Part shown: positions 35,481-44,140 of the stretch, piece by piece
How the letters are laid out: the number at the start of each line of letters is the position of its first letter
How positions within the stretch are numbered: position 1 is the stretch's first letter
Source of the DNA: an uncultured Anaerolineae bacterium
GTDB taxonomy: Bacteria > Chloroflexota > Anaerolineae > Anaerolineales > Villigracilaceae
Direction: 5' to 3'
Assembly: GCA_937120535.1 (NCBI GenBank)
Contig: CAKZJX010000010.1
Location: 23,339 to 87,338, forward strand
Length of the DNA: 64,000 nt
Translations under genes and position numbers: made by a program
The notes under the pieces: generated by a model
What the model was told of the DNA's origin: nothing
The model's database searches: none
Seen by the model: the letters and a program-made list of their open reading frames with translations, nothing else

Positions 35481-36418
35481 CAGAACCAATCCCTTCGATA
35501 AAAAATATACGTCGCAACGAAGGTTAACGAAAGCGAGAGCCACAACACGATAGCAAAGGCCAGCGGATGCTCTTGAAACGGTAAGCCCACGTTCATCCCA
35601 TAAAACGACGAAACCAGAATCGGGAGATTCAAAAGAATGGTCAAGGTGGCCAACACTTTCATCACGGCGTTCAAGTTGTTGGAGATGATCGAGGCAAAGG
35701 CGTCCATCATGCCGGAGAGGATGTTGGTGGCAATGCTGGTCATCTGAATAGCCTGCTGATTCTCGGTCAACACGTCTTCCAGCAAGTCGGCGTCTTCCTC
35801 GTATTGATTGAACAGCTTCATCCGCTGCACGCGTTCCATCATCACCTCGTTAGAACGCAGCGCCGTGGCGAAATACGTCAGGCTCTTCTGGAACTTGAGC
35901 AATTCCAACACCTCACGGTTGCGAGTGGACTTCTGCAACTGATCCTCTACCGCTTCCACGGTCTTGTTGATGGCGCGCAGGTAGGCCAGATAATGCTGTG
36001 CAGCCTCCAAAAAGATATACAAGACAAACCGATACCGCTTGCCGGTGCGCATCCGCCGATATTTGCCGTTCAGCAAAGGTTTGAGCACATCAGCCTCATA
36101 GCGACAGATCGTCACCACCACACCGTTGATGATGATGATTCCAAGCGGAACAGTCGTATAAGGAATATCGGTGTTTTCACCCTGGAAACGAGGAATGCGC
36201 AGCAAGATAAACGTGTGCCCATCTTGTTCTTCTCGCTCAATGCGCGCCATCTCATCCAGGTCGAGTGAGTAACTGATCAAATCGGGAGGGATCTCAAGTC
36301 TCTCGGTCAAAAAGGTGATTTCGTCTGGGGTGGGGTCAACCACATTGACCCAGCATCCCGTCACAACATCATCCAGACAGAGTAATTCACCTTCGTTGCT
36401 CTTGTAAAACCGGATCAT
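35480..36418 (-). CDS. corA: CorA-family divalent cation (Mg2+/Co2+) channel
   Basis: A pentameric Mg2+ channel with a large soluble N-terminal domain, a long helix, and two C-terminal membrane helices. The selectivity motif YGMNVGLP is near residue 280, at the end of the first membrane helix. ATG at 36418 gives 312 aa with a perfect AGGAGG at 36429-36424; the frame extends 16 codons upstream, but those fall in the structured leader. The ribosome site is buried in a hairpin (see the leader entry), which predicts translational control. The stop overlaps the next start by one base (TGATG). Confidence 0.94.
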   Translation of the reverse strand: MIRFYKSNEGELLCLDDVVTGCWVNVVDPTPDEITFLTERLEIPPDLISYSLDLDEMARIEREEQDGHTFILLRIPRFQGENTDIPYTTVPLGIIIINGVVVTICRYEADVLKPLLNGKYRRMRTGKRYRFVLYIFLEAAQHYLAYLRAINKTVEAVEDQLQKSTRNREVLELLKFQKSLTYFATALRSNEVMMERVQRMKLFNQYEEDADLLEDVLTENQQAIQMTSIATNILSGMMDAFASIISNNLNAVMKVLATLTILLNLPILVSSFYGMNVGLPFQEHPLAFAIVLWLSLSLTFVATYIFYRRDWF

Positions 36419-36420
36419 AA

Positions 36421-36477
36421 CGGCCTCCTGCAAAATCTCATCACGCAGGAGGCCGCGAAAAGGCATCCTACGTGATG
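36421..36477 (-). promoter_or_regulatory. Two-state RNA switch-like leader of corA
   Basis: On the mRNA (minus strand), CGGCCTCCTGC (36455-36445) is perfectly complementary to GCAGGAGGCCG (36431-36421) across a 13-nt loop. The second arm contains the full Shine-Dalgarno AGGAGG (36429-36424), 5 nt before the ATG. Upstream, 36477-36462 can pair with 36454-36439 at 15 of 16 positions (one G-U, one mismatch), which uses the first arm and frees the ribosome site. The two folds exclude each other. There is also an 8-codon frame (36441-36415, MRFCRRPL) whose stop overlaps the corA start. No known riboswitch core was recognised. Confidence 0.7.
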
Positions 36478-36751
36478 GGAAGATGATCGATCAAACGGCG
36501 CCGGCCGGCGGTCAGGGACGGCGGTCTATCCTCCGGATCAAGTGAATCGCTGTCAAGGGCGTGGTACATCGCTTCCTGTGACACAAAACAAACCATACCG
36601 ACAACAACACCTGGCGGCAAAAGCACCCACTTTCTCAATTTTACGCGGAATAAGCCGATCTGGATAGGGGAATTCTCCCCTCTCTACTCTGCTTTCCCCC
36701 TCGACCATGCCTGCCGCATAAGCTGAGTATGTTCGACATCCTTCCCCTGGC
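36467..36751. other. Divergent intergenic region between corA and the lytic transglycosylase
   Basis: About 320 bp in all between the coding regions. Besides the two regulated ends it contains candidate minus-strand promoters for corA: TTGCCG (36620-36615), 17 bp, TATGGT (36597-36592); and TTGACA (36556-36551), 17 bp, GAGGAT (36533-36528). They predict leaders of about 165 or 100 nt. A small perfect repeat AGGGGA/TCCCCT with a 4-nt loop lies near 36665-36680. No convincing gene. Confidence 0.4.
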
Positions 36752-36780
36752 TTGACAACCCTTTCCTTTGCAAGTATAAG
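36752..36780 (+). promoter_or_regulatory. Strong promoter giving a leaderless lytic transglycosylase mRNA
   Basis: Perfect TTGACA at 36752-36757, exact 17-bp spacer, TATAAG at 36775-36780, then 6 nt and ATG 36787. No Shine-Dalgarno sequence is possible in so short a leader. Confidence 0.7.
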
Positions 36781-36786
36781 CACGGC

Positions 36787-39225
36787 ATGCTTCCGCATCG
36801 CATCCTGATCCTGGGCCTGCTGGCCGCCTTCTTGGCCTGTTCGCCGGCCCCGGCGCTTCGCTTGACGTCCTTCTGGCCCACCGCCACCCCATCGGCCACG
36901 CCCATCCCACCCCCCACCCCGACCTTCACCCCTTCCCCGATCCCTACCTCCTCCTCCCGCATTGAGCGCGGCGATCGGGCACTGTTCAACGGCGACTACG
37001 ACATAGCCCGCCGAGAATACGCCTCGGCGCTGGAGCAGGCCCTCGATCCAGACGTGAACGCCGAAGCGCTCTGGGGATTGGGTCGAACGGCCTTTGCTGC
37101 CCGAGACCTGCGCTCAGCGACCAAGCACTTCCAACTCCTGATCGCCGAGCATCCCACCCATCAGCGTGCGGCTCAGGCCCACCTCCTGCTAGCCAAAGTT
37201 TATGAGCAACAGAACCGCCCGCTTGATGCGGCAGCCGCCTATGCCAACTACCTGGCAGCGCGTCCAGGGGTTTTGGATTCCTACGTCCTCGAATGGCGAG
37301 GCGATGCACTCTTCGCGGCCGGCGACTACGTGGCCGCCCTAAGCGCCTATCAGGCCGCAGCCGATGCCCCACGCCTGGATGCAGGGATCGAGCTGCGCAT
37401 CAAGATCGGACAAACGCGGGTTGCCCTAGGCGATTACGCCGGCGCCCTGGCACAGTACGATGCCCTGGCGCAAGTTGGCAACGACTTCATCAAAGCCCAG
37501 ATCGATTACCTAGCCGGGTCGGCCTACAAATTCCTCGGCCAGCCCGAGCAAGCCTACGCACGCTTTCGTCATGCTGTAGAGAACTACCCCCTCTCCTACT
37601 ACGCTTACCTCTCCCTGGTCGAACTGGTGGACGCCGGTCAACCGGTCAACGATCTCGACCGCGGTCTGGTGAATTACTTTGCTGGCAACTACGGTCGCGC
37701 CCTCGAACGCTTGGAGATCTACATCAACGCCGGCCTGGACGCTAACGGCACGGCTCAATACTATCGCGCCCTCACCTTGGTCAAGCTGGGCCGGCACGAA
37801 GAAGCCATCGCTGCCTTCCGAGCATTCTTGCAAGCCTATCCTGATCATCCCCGCTGGGCCGCTGCCTGGTATGGTGACCTGAATACCCCCCTGCTCACTC
37901 CCGGCTTAGCCTTCATCCAGTGGTACTACCTCAAGCGCTACGTCGAAGCCGCCCAAACCCTGCGCGGGTTTGCCGCTGCCCTGCCCACCCATCCCCTGAC
38001 CTTCGACTACCTGATGATCGCGGCGCGCCTGCTGGAACGGGACAACCGACTGAAAGAAGCCGCTGACCTGTGGGAGTCTATCGCCGACCAATATCCAGCC
38101 GACCCGCGCGCTAGCGATGCGGCCTTCTTGGCCGGCATCGCCGACTACCGTCTGGGTGACCTGCGGCGTGCTCTCGCCGATTTCGAGCGCAGCTTGCTGA
38201 TCTCTGTGGAGGCGGAAAAACGTGCTCGCGCCTACTTTTGGATCGGCAAGACGCAGGAAAAACTGAACAACCCAGGCCAGGCCCGTCAGGCATGGCAGCA
38301 GGCCCAGCAACTTGATTCGACTGGCTACTACAGCCTGCGGGCGCGCGATCGGTTGCTCGGGAGTGCACCGTTTGAGCCGGCCCCCCTCACCCATCTGGAG
38401 GTCGACTTGGCGGCCGAACGCGCAGCCGCTGCTTCCTGGCTGCGCATCACCTTCAGCTTGCCGCCTGAGATCGACCTGAACCACTTGGGCCGGCTGGCTT
38501 CAGATCCTCGGCTGATACGCGGCAGCGAACTCTGGGAGTTGGGCTTCTACGAGGCAGCGCGTCGGGAATTTGAAGCCTTGCGGCAGACCGTCAGCTCCGA
38601 CCCGGCGGATTCCTTCCGCCTGGCCAATCTGTTGATCGACCTCGGCCTGTACCGCTCCGGCATCCTAGCCATCCGCCAAGTATTGACCTTGGCCGGATAC
38701 GACGATCACACCGAATCGCTACAGGCGGCAGCGTACTTTAACCATGTCCGCTACGGCCTGTATTTCCGCGACTTAATCGAGCCGGCCGCTCAACAGTACG
38801 GCTTCGACCCACTTTTCCTGTTCAGCGTGGCCCGTCAAGAGAGCCTGTTTGAGGGCTTTGCCCGCTCCACAGCCGGTGCACGCGGCCTGATGCAGATCCT
38901 CCCCGAAACTGGCCGCGAAGTGGCCGCCCGCCTGGCCTGGCCACCGGAATTTGATCCCGAGATGCTCTACCGCCCTGCGGTCAGCGTGCAATTGGGCGCC
39001 TATTACTTAGCCTCCAACCGCAACCTGATGGAGGGCGATCTCTACGCCACCCTGGCCGCCTACAACGCCGGCCCCGGCAACGCCTTGGCCTGGCGCAACC
39101 TGGCTGAGAACGACCCAGACCTGTTCCTAGAAGTGGTGCGCGCCGCCGAGACGCGCGACTACATCCGCCGTATCTACGAAACCTACCACATCTACCGCAT
39201 GCTCTACAGCCCCCCAAGCCCCTAG
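36787..39225 (+). CDS. TPR-containing SLT-family lytic transglycosylase (exported)
   Basis: Peptidoglycan-cleaving enzyme. An N-terminal hydrophobic signal ends at C18 (a possible lipoprotein site, though Phe at -3 is unusual), followed by a Pro/Thr linker (about 30-58). TPR-like helical repeats fill about 60-620. The SLT catalytic domain (about 655-800) contains the catalytic Glu in ARQESLF, then GLMQILPETG and LAAYNAGPGNA. The layout matches Slt70-like superhelical enzymes. Length 812 aa. It acts outside the membrane. Its promoter predicts a leaderless mRNA. Confidence 0.93.
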   Translation: MLPHRILILGLLAAFLACSPAPALRLTSFWPTATPSATPIPPPTPTFTPSPIPTSSSRIERGDRALFNGDYDIARREYASALEQALDPDVNAEALWGLGRTAFAARDLRSATKHFQLLIAEHPTHQRAAQAHLLLAKVYEQQNRPLDAAAAYANYLAARPGVLDSYVLEWRGDALFAAGDYVAALSAYQAAADAPRLDAGIELRIKIGQTRVALGDYAGALAQYDALAQVGNDFIKAQIDYLAGSAYKFLGQPEQAYARFRHAVENYPLSYYAYLSLVELVDAGQPVNDLDRGLVNYFAGNYGRALERLEIYINAGLDANGTAQYYRALTLVKLGRHEEAIAAFRAFLQAYPDHPRWAAAWYGDLNTPLLTPGLAFIQWYYLKRYVEAAQTLRGFAAALPTHPLTFDYLMIAARLLERDNRLKEAADLWESIADQYPADPRASDAAFLAGIADYRLGDLRRALADFERSLLISVEAEKRARAYFWIGKTQEKLNNPGQARQAWQQAQQLDSTGYYSLRARDRLLGSAPFEPAPLTHLEVDLAAERAAAASWLRITFSLPPEIDLNHLGRLASDPRLIRGSELWELGFYEAARREFEALRQTVSSDPADSFRLANLLIDLGLYRSGILAIRQVLTLAGYDDHTESLQAAAYFNHVRYGLYFRDLIEPAAQQYGFDPLFLFSVARQESLFEGFARSTAGARGLMQILPETGREVAARLAWPPEFDPEMLYRPAVSVQLGAYYLASNRNLMEGDLYATLAAYNAGPGNALAWRNLAENDPDLFLEVVRAAETRDYIRRIYETYHIYRMLYSPPSP

Positions 39226-39232
39226 GGCGCTC

Positions 39233-40008
39233 TCAGCAACCGACGGCCTGCAAGACCTGGAGGATCGCTCGGCCACCTCGTGCACCCGATCAGTGGAGCA
39301 CGAGAAAGCAAAGCGGATGTGGCCCTCGCCGGCCGCGCCAAACGCCGATCCCGGCGACGATCCCATGCCGGCTTGATCGATCAAATACTCGCTGATATTC
39401 AGCAGCCATGGCGCGGCTTGCCTCCTGCGGCTCATCTAAGGCGGCTGCCGCTCCGTACTGAGTCACCGAATTGTCGCCTACCGCCGCTCGGCCCCGCCCG
39501 GACGATCCCTGCCAGGTGTTCAGCTGTCGACCTGCGGGGAGAACTCCAGCCCGATCTGGCGGCGCTGGACGAAGCACAAAGCTCCTTAGGCCAATCCATC
39601 TTTGGCGACCAATGAATGCAACGCCCAGACACTCCTCAGCCAAGAGATGCTTGCCCACCACAAAGGGCGAGGCAGCCGGCGCAACCGCACCGGCATCGGC
39701 CGACCGCCGGCCAAGCAAATGTACTCCCCCACCTCGGTCCACATCGGCTCGGGCAAGATCACCTGATCGCCCTGGTCGAGCAGGGCGCGGAAGATCACAT
39801 ATAGCCCATTCATGGCGCCCTTGGTCACGATCACTTGATCGGGGTCCGAGACGCGCAGCCCATTTTCCATTGTCGTCTTGCGCCAAATCGCCTCACGCAA
39901 CGGCACAATGCCAGTCGAATCAAGGCAAGCCGAATGAGGAGGGGGCCACCCGCTCGCCCGCCGTTGTGACCAGGTGTTCAAGAGCACCCGGCGCAGAAAC
40001 GCCTTGGC
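39233..40008 (-). pseudogene. Decayed class I/II aminotransferase
   Basis: Minus-strand fragments in different frames match an aspartate aminotransferase-like enzyme in the right order. First DSTGIVPLREAI and DPDQVIVTKGAMNGLY followed by GDQVILPEPMWTEVGEY (39987 down to about 39680), then SVTQYGAAAALDEPQEA (around 39480-39430), then EYLIDQAGMGSSPGSAFGA (around 39390-39330), then a tail ending in TGA at 39233-39235 after one more shift. The first 40 or so residues and the PLP-lysine segment are missing, and at least three frame changes are needed. The remnant is about 780 bp where an intact gene needs about 1150. It lies downstream of yggU. Confidence 0.85.
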
Positions 40009-40320
40009 CTAGCTCAAGTGCCCGACAATTCGGTTGTGGGCTTCCTGCACATCCATATCTAAGATAGAGACCAGCTTGTCTCGTCCGTTGGCGCCGGCCA
40101 CAATCTCTAGCCGAGACTTCGGGACGCCGAGAACTTCCGAAAGGAAATCCAATAACTGCTCGTTGGCCTGTCCTTCATGAGCCGAAGCGGTGAGATGAAT
40201 CTTCACTGTGCCATCGTTCTGGATGGCAACGATCTCATTGCGGCTGGCGCGCGGGGTGACACGAATGGCCAGGGCAGAGCCCCTTTTCCCATCATGTAGA
40301 CGATACTGTCGTCTGGGCAT
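40009..40320 (-). CDS. DUF167 (YggU-like) protein
   Basis: A 103-aa protein of the YggU family: LAIRVTPRASRNEI, IHLTASAHEGQANEQLL and PKSRLEIVAGANGRDK are conserved positions. Function is unknown despite wide distribution. It is the last intact gene of a yggS-yggT-yggU unit, starting 3 nt after the yggT stop. Confidence 0.92.
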   Translation of the reverse strand: MPRRQYRLHDGKRGSALAIRVTPRASRNEIVAIQNDGTVKIHLTASAHEGQANEQLLDFLSEVLGVPKSRLEIVAGANGRDKLVSILDMDVQEAHNRIVGHLS

Positions 40321-40322
40321 GG

Positions 40323-40586
40323 CTACCTCAATGCATATAATAAGTTAATCAACGCAGATTGAATCACACTAATCAACAGGATTAAGATAATCGGGCTGAT
40401 GTCAAACATGCCGATCAGAGGGACCGAACGCCGAATCGGTTCCAAGAGCGGACCGACAATGCGATGCAGCGCCTGACGCACAGGATGATAGGGACTCAAG
40501 AACCACGACAACGCCACATCGAGAACGATCAACAAAATGAGCAGGTTAGCGACCAGACTGATCAACCGAACAAGCAAATCTATCAT
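40323..40586 (-). CDS. yggT: YggT-family membrane protein
   Basis: An 87-aa protein with two hydrophobic helices (about 5-28 and 58-85) separated by a loop with LHRIVGPLLEPIRRSVP, the YggT signature. In Bacillota (YlmG) it is linked to cell division and envelope biology. GAGG precedes the ATG; it is 14 nt after yggS. Confidence 0.93.
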   Translation of the reverse strand: MIDLLVRLISLVANLLILLIVLDVALSWFLSPYHPVRQALHRIVGPLLEPIRRSVPLIGMFDISPIILILLISVIQSALINLLYALR

Positions 40587-40600
40587 CTATCTGCCTCGCT

Positions 40601-41335
40601 TCAAGCCAGACGTTTGGGCGGTCGCGGCCCTACGATAGCCGCTCCAACCCGCACCAGCGTAGCGCCCTCCTCGACAGCCACTTCGAAATCGGCACTGGTG
40701 CCCATCGAGAGCTCTTCCCACTTCCCCTGAGGGAACCGTTGCGCCAGGGCATCACGCAAGCGACGGAGCAATTGAAAGTAGGGACGCGCCCGTTCAGGGT
40801 TTTCAAACAAGGGTGGCATGGCCATCAGGCCGCGCACCTCAAGCTGTTCCAATTCTAACACCATCTCGATCTCAGGGAAAAGGTTGGTCCAAGCTCGCTC
40901 ATCGGCAGCCGGCCAGCCGAACTTGCTGGTCTCGTCGCCCACATTGAACTCCAACAACACCGGGATCCGACACCCCGCCTGCGTAGCAAAGCGGTCCAGG
41001 CGCCGCGCCAGTTTGAGACTATCTAGAGAATGAACCAGCGAAAAATGACCGGCGATCAGATCGGCCTTGCGCGATTGAATATGACCGATCATGTGCCACT
41101 CCACACCGGCCGGCCCGAGAGCTTGGATCTTGCTCACCGCTTCCTCGGGATAGTTCTCGCCAAAAATCTTTATCCCCGCCTCCACCGCTGCACGCACCAC
41201 CTCAATCGGTTGTGCCTTGGTCACCACCACCAAGCGGGTGGAGCCAACCGCTCGACCGACGCGTTGCTCGGCGCGTGCGATTTGATCGAGCACCTGATGA
41301 TATCGTTCGCGAATGGTGTCCACAAGAGCGATCAT
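40601..41335 (-). CDS. yggS: PLP-binding homeostasis protein YggS/YlmE
   Basis: Single-domain PLP-binding TIM-barrel protein involved in vitamin B6 and amino-acid homeostasis. PLP Lys40 lies in LVVVTKAQP; IFGENYPEEA and EWHMIGHIQSRKADLI follow, then SMGTSADFEVAVEEGATLVRVG at the end (family phosphate site). 244 aa. A minus-strand TAAAAT (41347-41342) 6 nt before the ATG hints at another leaderless start. First gene of yggS-yggT-yggU. Confidence 0.95.
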   Translation of the reverse strand: MIALVDTIRERYHQVLDQIARAEQRVGRAVGSTRLVVVTKAQPIEVVRAAVEAGIKIFGENYPEEAVSKIQALGPAGVEWHMIGHIQSRKADLIAGHFSLVHSLDSLKLARRLDRFATQAGCRIPVLLEFNVGDETSKFGWPAADERAWTNLFPEIEMVLELEQLEVRGLMAMPPLFENPERARPYFQLLRRLRDALAQRFPQGKWEELSMGTSADFEVAVEEGATLVRVGAAIVGPRPPKRLA

Positions 41336-41341
41336 GCCCTT

Positions 41342-41347
41342 ATTTTA
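41342..41347 (-). promoter_or_regulatory. Possible -10 box for leaderless yggS
   Basis: TAAAAT (41347-41342 on the minus strand), followed by 6 nt (AAGGGC) and the ATG. No -35 was found at the right distance. AAGGG is too close to the ATG to be a usual ribosome site. Confidence 0.3.
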
Positions 41348-41499
41348 CGTCAATCGATCGGGATTTGGGATTGCGAGTTCGTGATAGCAATCCACCCCTC
41401 AGCAATTCGATGCGCCCTCGCTGCGAACAAGATGTGCATTGCAGTGCGACGCCTTAGCGTCATCCTCGTGCGCGGCCGATTCGGGAAAGGTGGAGAAAG

Positions 41500-41522
41500 C
41501 TGCCTTGCTCCTAGGAAGGCAG
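41500..41522 (-). terminator. Weak hairpin at the end of pgeF
   Basis: CTGCCTT / AAGGCAG arms (41500-41506 and 41516-41522) with a 9-nt loop overlap the pgeF stop; on the minus strand they are followed by CTTTCT. A marginal terminator between pgeF and yggS. Confidence 0.35.
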
Positions 41523-42290
41523 GGCCAATAATACGCCGAAACGGCCGGTCTTGCCCCATTCGGCACGATGGGAATACCAATCCTCAAGGTGGCAAGCAGT
41601 GCAGATCTGAGCTATTTCGATCTGCTGTACTCCAGCCGCTCGCAATTGCAAACGATTGGCTTGCCAGAGATCAAAGCACCACCGATCGCCGTGAGGGATC
41701 AACACTTGATCAGCCTGCTCGTCGAACACGGTGCGTGCCATTGCCACCACGTCCTCCCCCACTTCGTAGTGATCTGGGCCGATGGCTGGCCCAATGACGG
41801 CGCGCACTTGAGATGGATCGGTCCCATAGCCCCGACGCAACGCATCTACAGCCACTCGGGCCACATTGCGCATCGTCCCCAGCCAGCCGGCATGGGCTAG
41901 GGCGATCGCCCGATGGACGGGATCGAAGAGGAGGATAGGGACGCAATCGGCGTATCGCATGAAAAGAGTCACCTCGGGCTTGTCGGTGAGCAGGATATCG
42001 GCCTGGGGCGGTTTACAGGTCAGGTCGCGAGGCGCATCCACATAGATCACCCCAGTGTTGTGGATCAGCCAGGAGTCGAACATCGAATCGGGATTGCGTT
42101 CTAGCGCAAGGAAGGCGCGAATGCGATTCTCGCGCACATTCTGCGGATCGTCCCCCACCGTCCCGCCTACGTTGAGGGTATCCCAAGGTGGAGGGCTAAC
42201 TCCGCCATGCCGCGTGAAGACGGCATGGACAAGATCGGCCAAAAGATCAAACGTTAGATAGCGAAGGCCATCCTTGTGCTGAAAAGGCAT
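41511..42290 (-). CDS. pgeF: Peptidoglycan editing factor PgeF (YfiH/YlmD, laccase-like domain)
   Basis: Cupredoxin-unrelated 'multicopper polyphenol oxidase' fold enzyme; members remove wrongly incorporated residues from peptidoglycan precursors or hydrolyse purine nucleosides. Conserved metal-site segments: FTRHGGVSP near the start, HNTGVIYVD, ALAHAGWLGT and the C-terminal CTACHLEDWYSHRAEWG. ATG 42290 gives 260 aa; the frame begins 17 codons earlier inside the preceding gene. The pgeF-yggS-yggT order matches the ylmD-ylmE-ylmG cluster. Confidence 0.92.
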   Translation of the reverse strand: MPFQHKDGLRYLTFDLLADLVHAVFTRHGGVSPPPWDTLNVGGTVGDDPQNVRENRIRAFLALERNPDSMFDSWLIHNTGVIYVDAPRDLTCKPPQADILLTDKPEVTLFMRYADCVPILLFDPVHRAIALAHAGWLGTMRNVARVAVDALRRGYGTDPSQVRAVIGPAIGPDHYEVGEDVVAMARTVFDEQADQVLIPHGDRWCFDLWQANRLQLRAAGVQQIEIAQICTACHLEDWYSHRAEWGKTGRFGVLLALPS

Positions 42291-42324
42291 ATCAAAAGAC
42301 GACAGGCAGGAGTGGCCAGAAGGG

Positions 42325-43344
42325 CTATTTTGAGCCGGCAATGGCGATCTTTTTTAGAAAGAACTGACGCGATTCTGCCATGGATTCTTCAAGATACGGA
42401 TAGGCAAACCAGGCGGTGGTCATCCCAAACAGCAAGCCGGTGAGCACCCGCAACAGGGGCGTGGACTCACGATAGGGCAATCCTTCGGCCAGCCACGACA
42501 CGCCAAATTGACTGATAAGCTGTGAACCACCGTCGAGGGCGATCGGCCCCAGGCCGAAGAACAGCCACACCAACCAGTTCAGGGGCCGCAGGCGGCGACC
42601 GGTGAGGGCGAACAGCAGGCCGAAGATCAACATCCCGGAGTAAATGGCTACATCACGCTCACAAAGGGCCACTTTGTAGCCTGCTGTCTTGTCTCCGATG
42701 AATTCGCGCGCCCGCAATCGGTCAACGCTCCGGGGATTGTTCAGATCGGTCAAACCGCTGATTTCATCGAATGATTTGATGCCGGCCAGGCCGGCGGCTT
42801 CCAGAGGGTAATAGAACTGCTCGCCGAACAGGAAAAAGGAGCGGAAGGCGAACTGATGACAGAACGGGCTGTACAAGCGATAGATCAGGCGGGCCGGCCC
42901 CTGGGCGCCGATCGCCATGAACACCGGCGCCAGAAAAGCCATGCCCACGTAGAAGGTCATGAATGCATTGAGCAGGAACAGGTAATGCTGAGTTAGCCAG
43001 TGCGACAGGCGATCGGCTGTTGAGAGGCGTTCGCCGCGGCGCACCCGTTCCAGGTGCTTCGAATCGCCGATCCGATCCAATTGGGCCCGGCGGTCGATGG
43101 CCGCCCCCAAGGTGACGCGCAATTGGCGCCGATCGATGGGCGCGGTCAGCGTATAGGGGCCAATTTCCAACACAGGGATCAGGGTGAAGAACTTCTCGTA
43201 CAGGGCGCGATCCGACTCAATGTCCAATTCCACCAACCGATGGGGATACTCGTCTTGCAGTTGAGCCAACTCTGTCTTCACCTCTTCGCAAAGGCCGCAA
43301 TTTTTACGCGTGTACAGGGTAACGGTAATCAATGCTCGCTCCAT
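42325..43344 (-). CDS. Glutaredoxin-like / DUF2085 membrane fusion protein
   Basis: N-terminal 80 residues form a thioredoxin-fold glutaredoxin-like domain with the redox motif C-G-L-C in RKNCGLCEEV and a cis-Pro in FTLIPVLEIG. The rest has about five membrane helices and the DUF2085 signature (YSPFCHQFAFRSFF). Two soluble redox cysteines next to a membrane domain, and a ccdA gene immediately upstream, suggest a role in disulfide or haem/copper handling at the membrane (inference). The start is uncertain: ATG 43344 or one of three starts up to 43392. Confidence 0.82.
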   Translation of the reverse strand: MERALITVTLYTRKNCGLCEEVKTELAQLQDEYPHRLVELDIESDRALYEKFFTLIPVLEIGPYTLTAPIDRRQLRVTLGAAIDRRAQLDRIGDSKHLERVRRGERLSTADRLSHWLTQHYLFLLNAFMTFYVGMAFLAPVFMAIGAQGPARLIYRLYSPFCHQFAFRSFFLFGEQFYYPLEAAGLAGIKSFDEISGLTDLNNPRSVDRLRAREFIGDKTAGYKVALCERDVAIYSGMLIFGLLFALTGRRLRPLNWLVWLFFGLGPIALDGGSQLISQFGVSWLAEGLPYRESTPLLRVLTGLLFGMTTAWFAYPYLEESMAESRQFFLKKIAIAGSK

Positions 43345-43423
43345 AAACTTCACAGCACTCGAGAGGGCCTTGCCGGGCTCAAAGCTCATCATTGAGACCG
43401 AACGGCTTGGTCAAGCAATAGCC

Positions 43424-44140
43424 CTACAACCCAAAGTCTATCCAGAAGAATTGCCCGCGTTGGGCAATCACCTGAAACAAGCCGCTAAAAAGCAACGCGC
43501 CCAAGATCACCATCACGACTCCCATAGCGATCTCAACGTAACGGGTCACCTTTCCATAGCGGCGCAGGATAGTCGTCACCCAGCCGATTCCCAGGGCGGC
43601 AATCAGGAACGGTACCGCCAGGCCGGCCGAATAAAAGCTGAGCAATTTTGCCCCTAAGACCAAGTCGCCGCCGTTCATTGCCAAGGTGAGAATCGCTCCC
43701 AGCACGGGTCCCACGCAAGGCGACCAGCCGGCCGAGAAGAACACCCCCATCAAGGCCGAGGAGAGATATCCCCATTTCCGATCGGGCAGGGAATGGACGC
43801 GTATATCATATTCCAGGAAGGGAATGCGGAACACGCCGATCATGTGCAAACCGAAGATCATCACCAAGATGCCGCCAATGCGCGTCAGCCACACGCGGAT
43901 CTCATACAAGAGATAACCGACTGCTGAGGCGGCCAACCCCAGCGTTATGAAGACTACGCTGAAACCAAACACAAACGCCAAGCCGTGGGCAAAGGTCTGC
44001 AACTGCCCGGTGTCACTGCCGGCCGAGCGCCCACTGAGATAGCCAACATAGGCCGGTACCAGCGAGAACACACAGGGAGAGAGAAAGGAAGCCAAGCCGG
44101 CCAGGAAGGCGAGACCAATGCTAATATTCGAAAGATCCAT
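43424..44140 (-). CDS. ccdA: CcdA-type cytochrome c biogenesis / thiol-transfer membrane protein
   Basis: A six-helix protein of 238 aa that carries reducing equivalents across the membrane. The paired cysteines lie in FLSPCVFSLVPAYVG and AGWSPCVGPVLGA, the two conserved motifs of the DsbD/CcdA core. The start shares one base with the L,D-transpeptidase stop (TAATG). With the downstream glutaredoxin fusion it forms a probable redox pair. Confidence 0.94.
   Translation of the reverse strand: MDLSNISIGLAFLAGLASFLSPCVFSLVPAYVGYLSGRSAGSDTGQLQTFAHGLAFVFGFSVVFITLGLAASAVGYLLYEIRVWLTRIGGILVMIFGLHMIGVFRIPFLEYDIRVHSLPDRKWGYLSSALMGVFFSAGWSPCVGPVLGAILTLAMNGGDLVLGAKLLSFYSAGLAVPFLIAALGIGWVTTILRRYGKVTRYVEIAMGVVMVILGALLFSGLFQVIAQRGQFFWIDFGL

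Noticed and set aside
36480..36620. M-box (ykoK) or Mn2+ (yybP-ykoY) riboswitch upstream of corA
   Set aside because: The conserved cores of these classes could not be found by eye in the minus-strand leader; only the expression-platform-like hairpins are supported.
36553..36798. 81-codon minus-strand frame between corA and the lytic transglycosylase
   Set aside because: Overlaps the strong divergent promoter, has no ribosome site and no recognisable fold.
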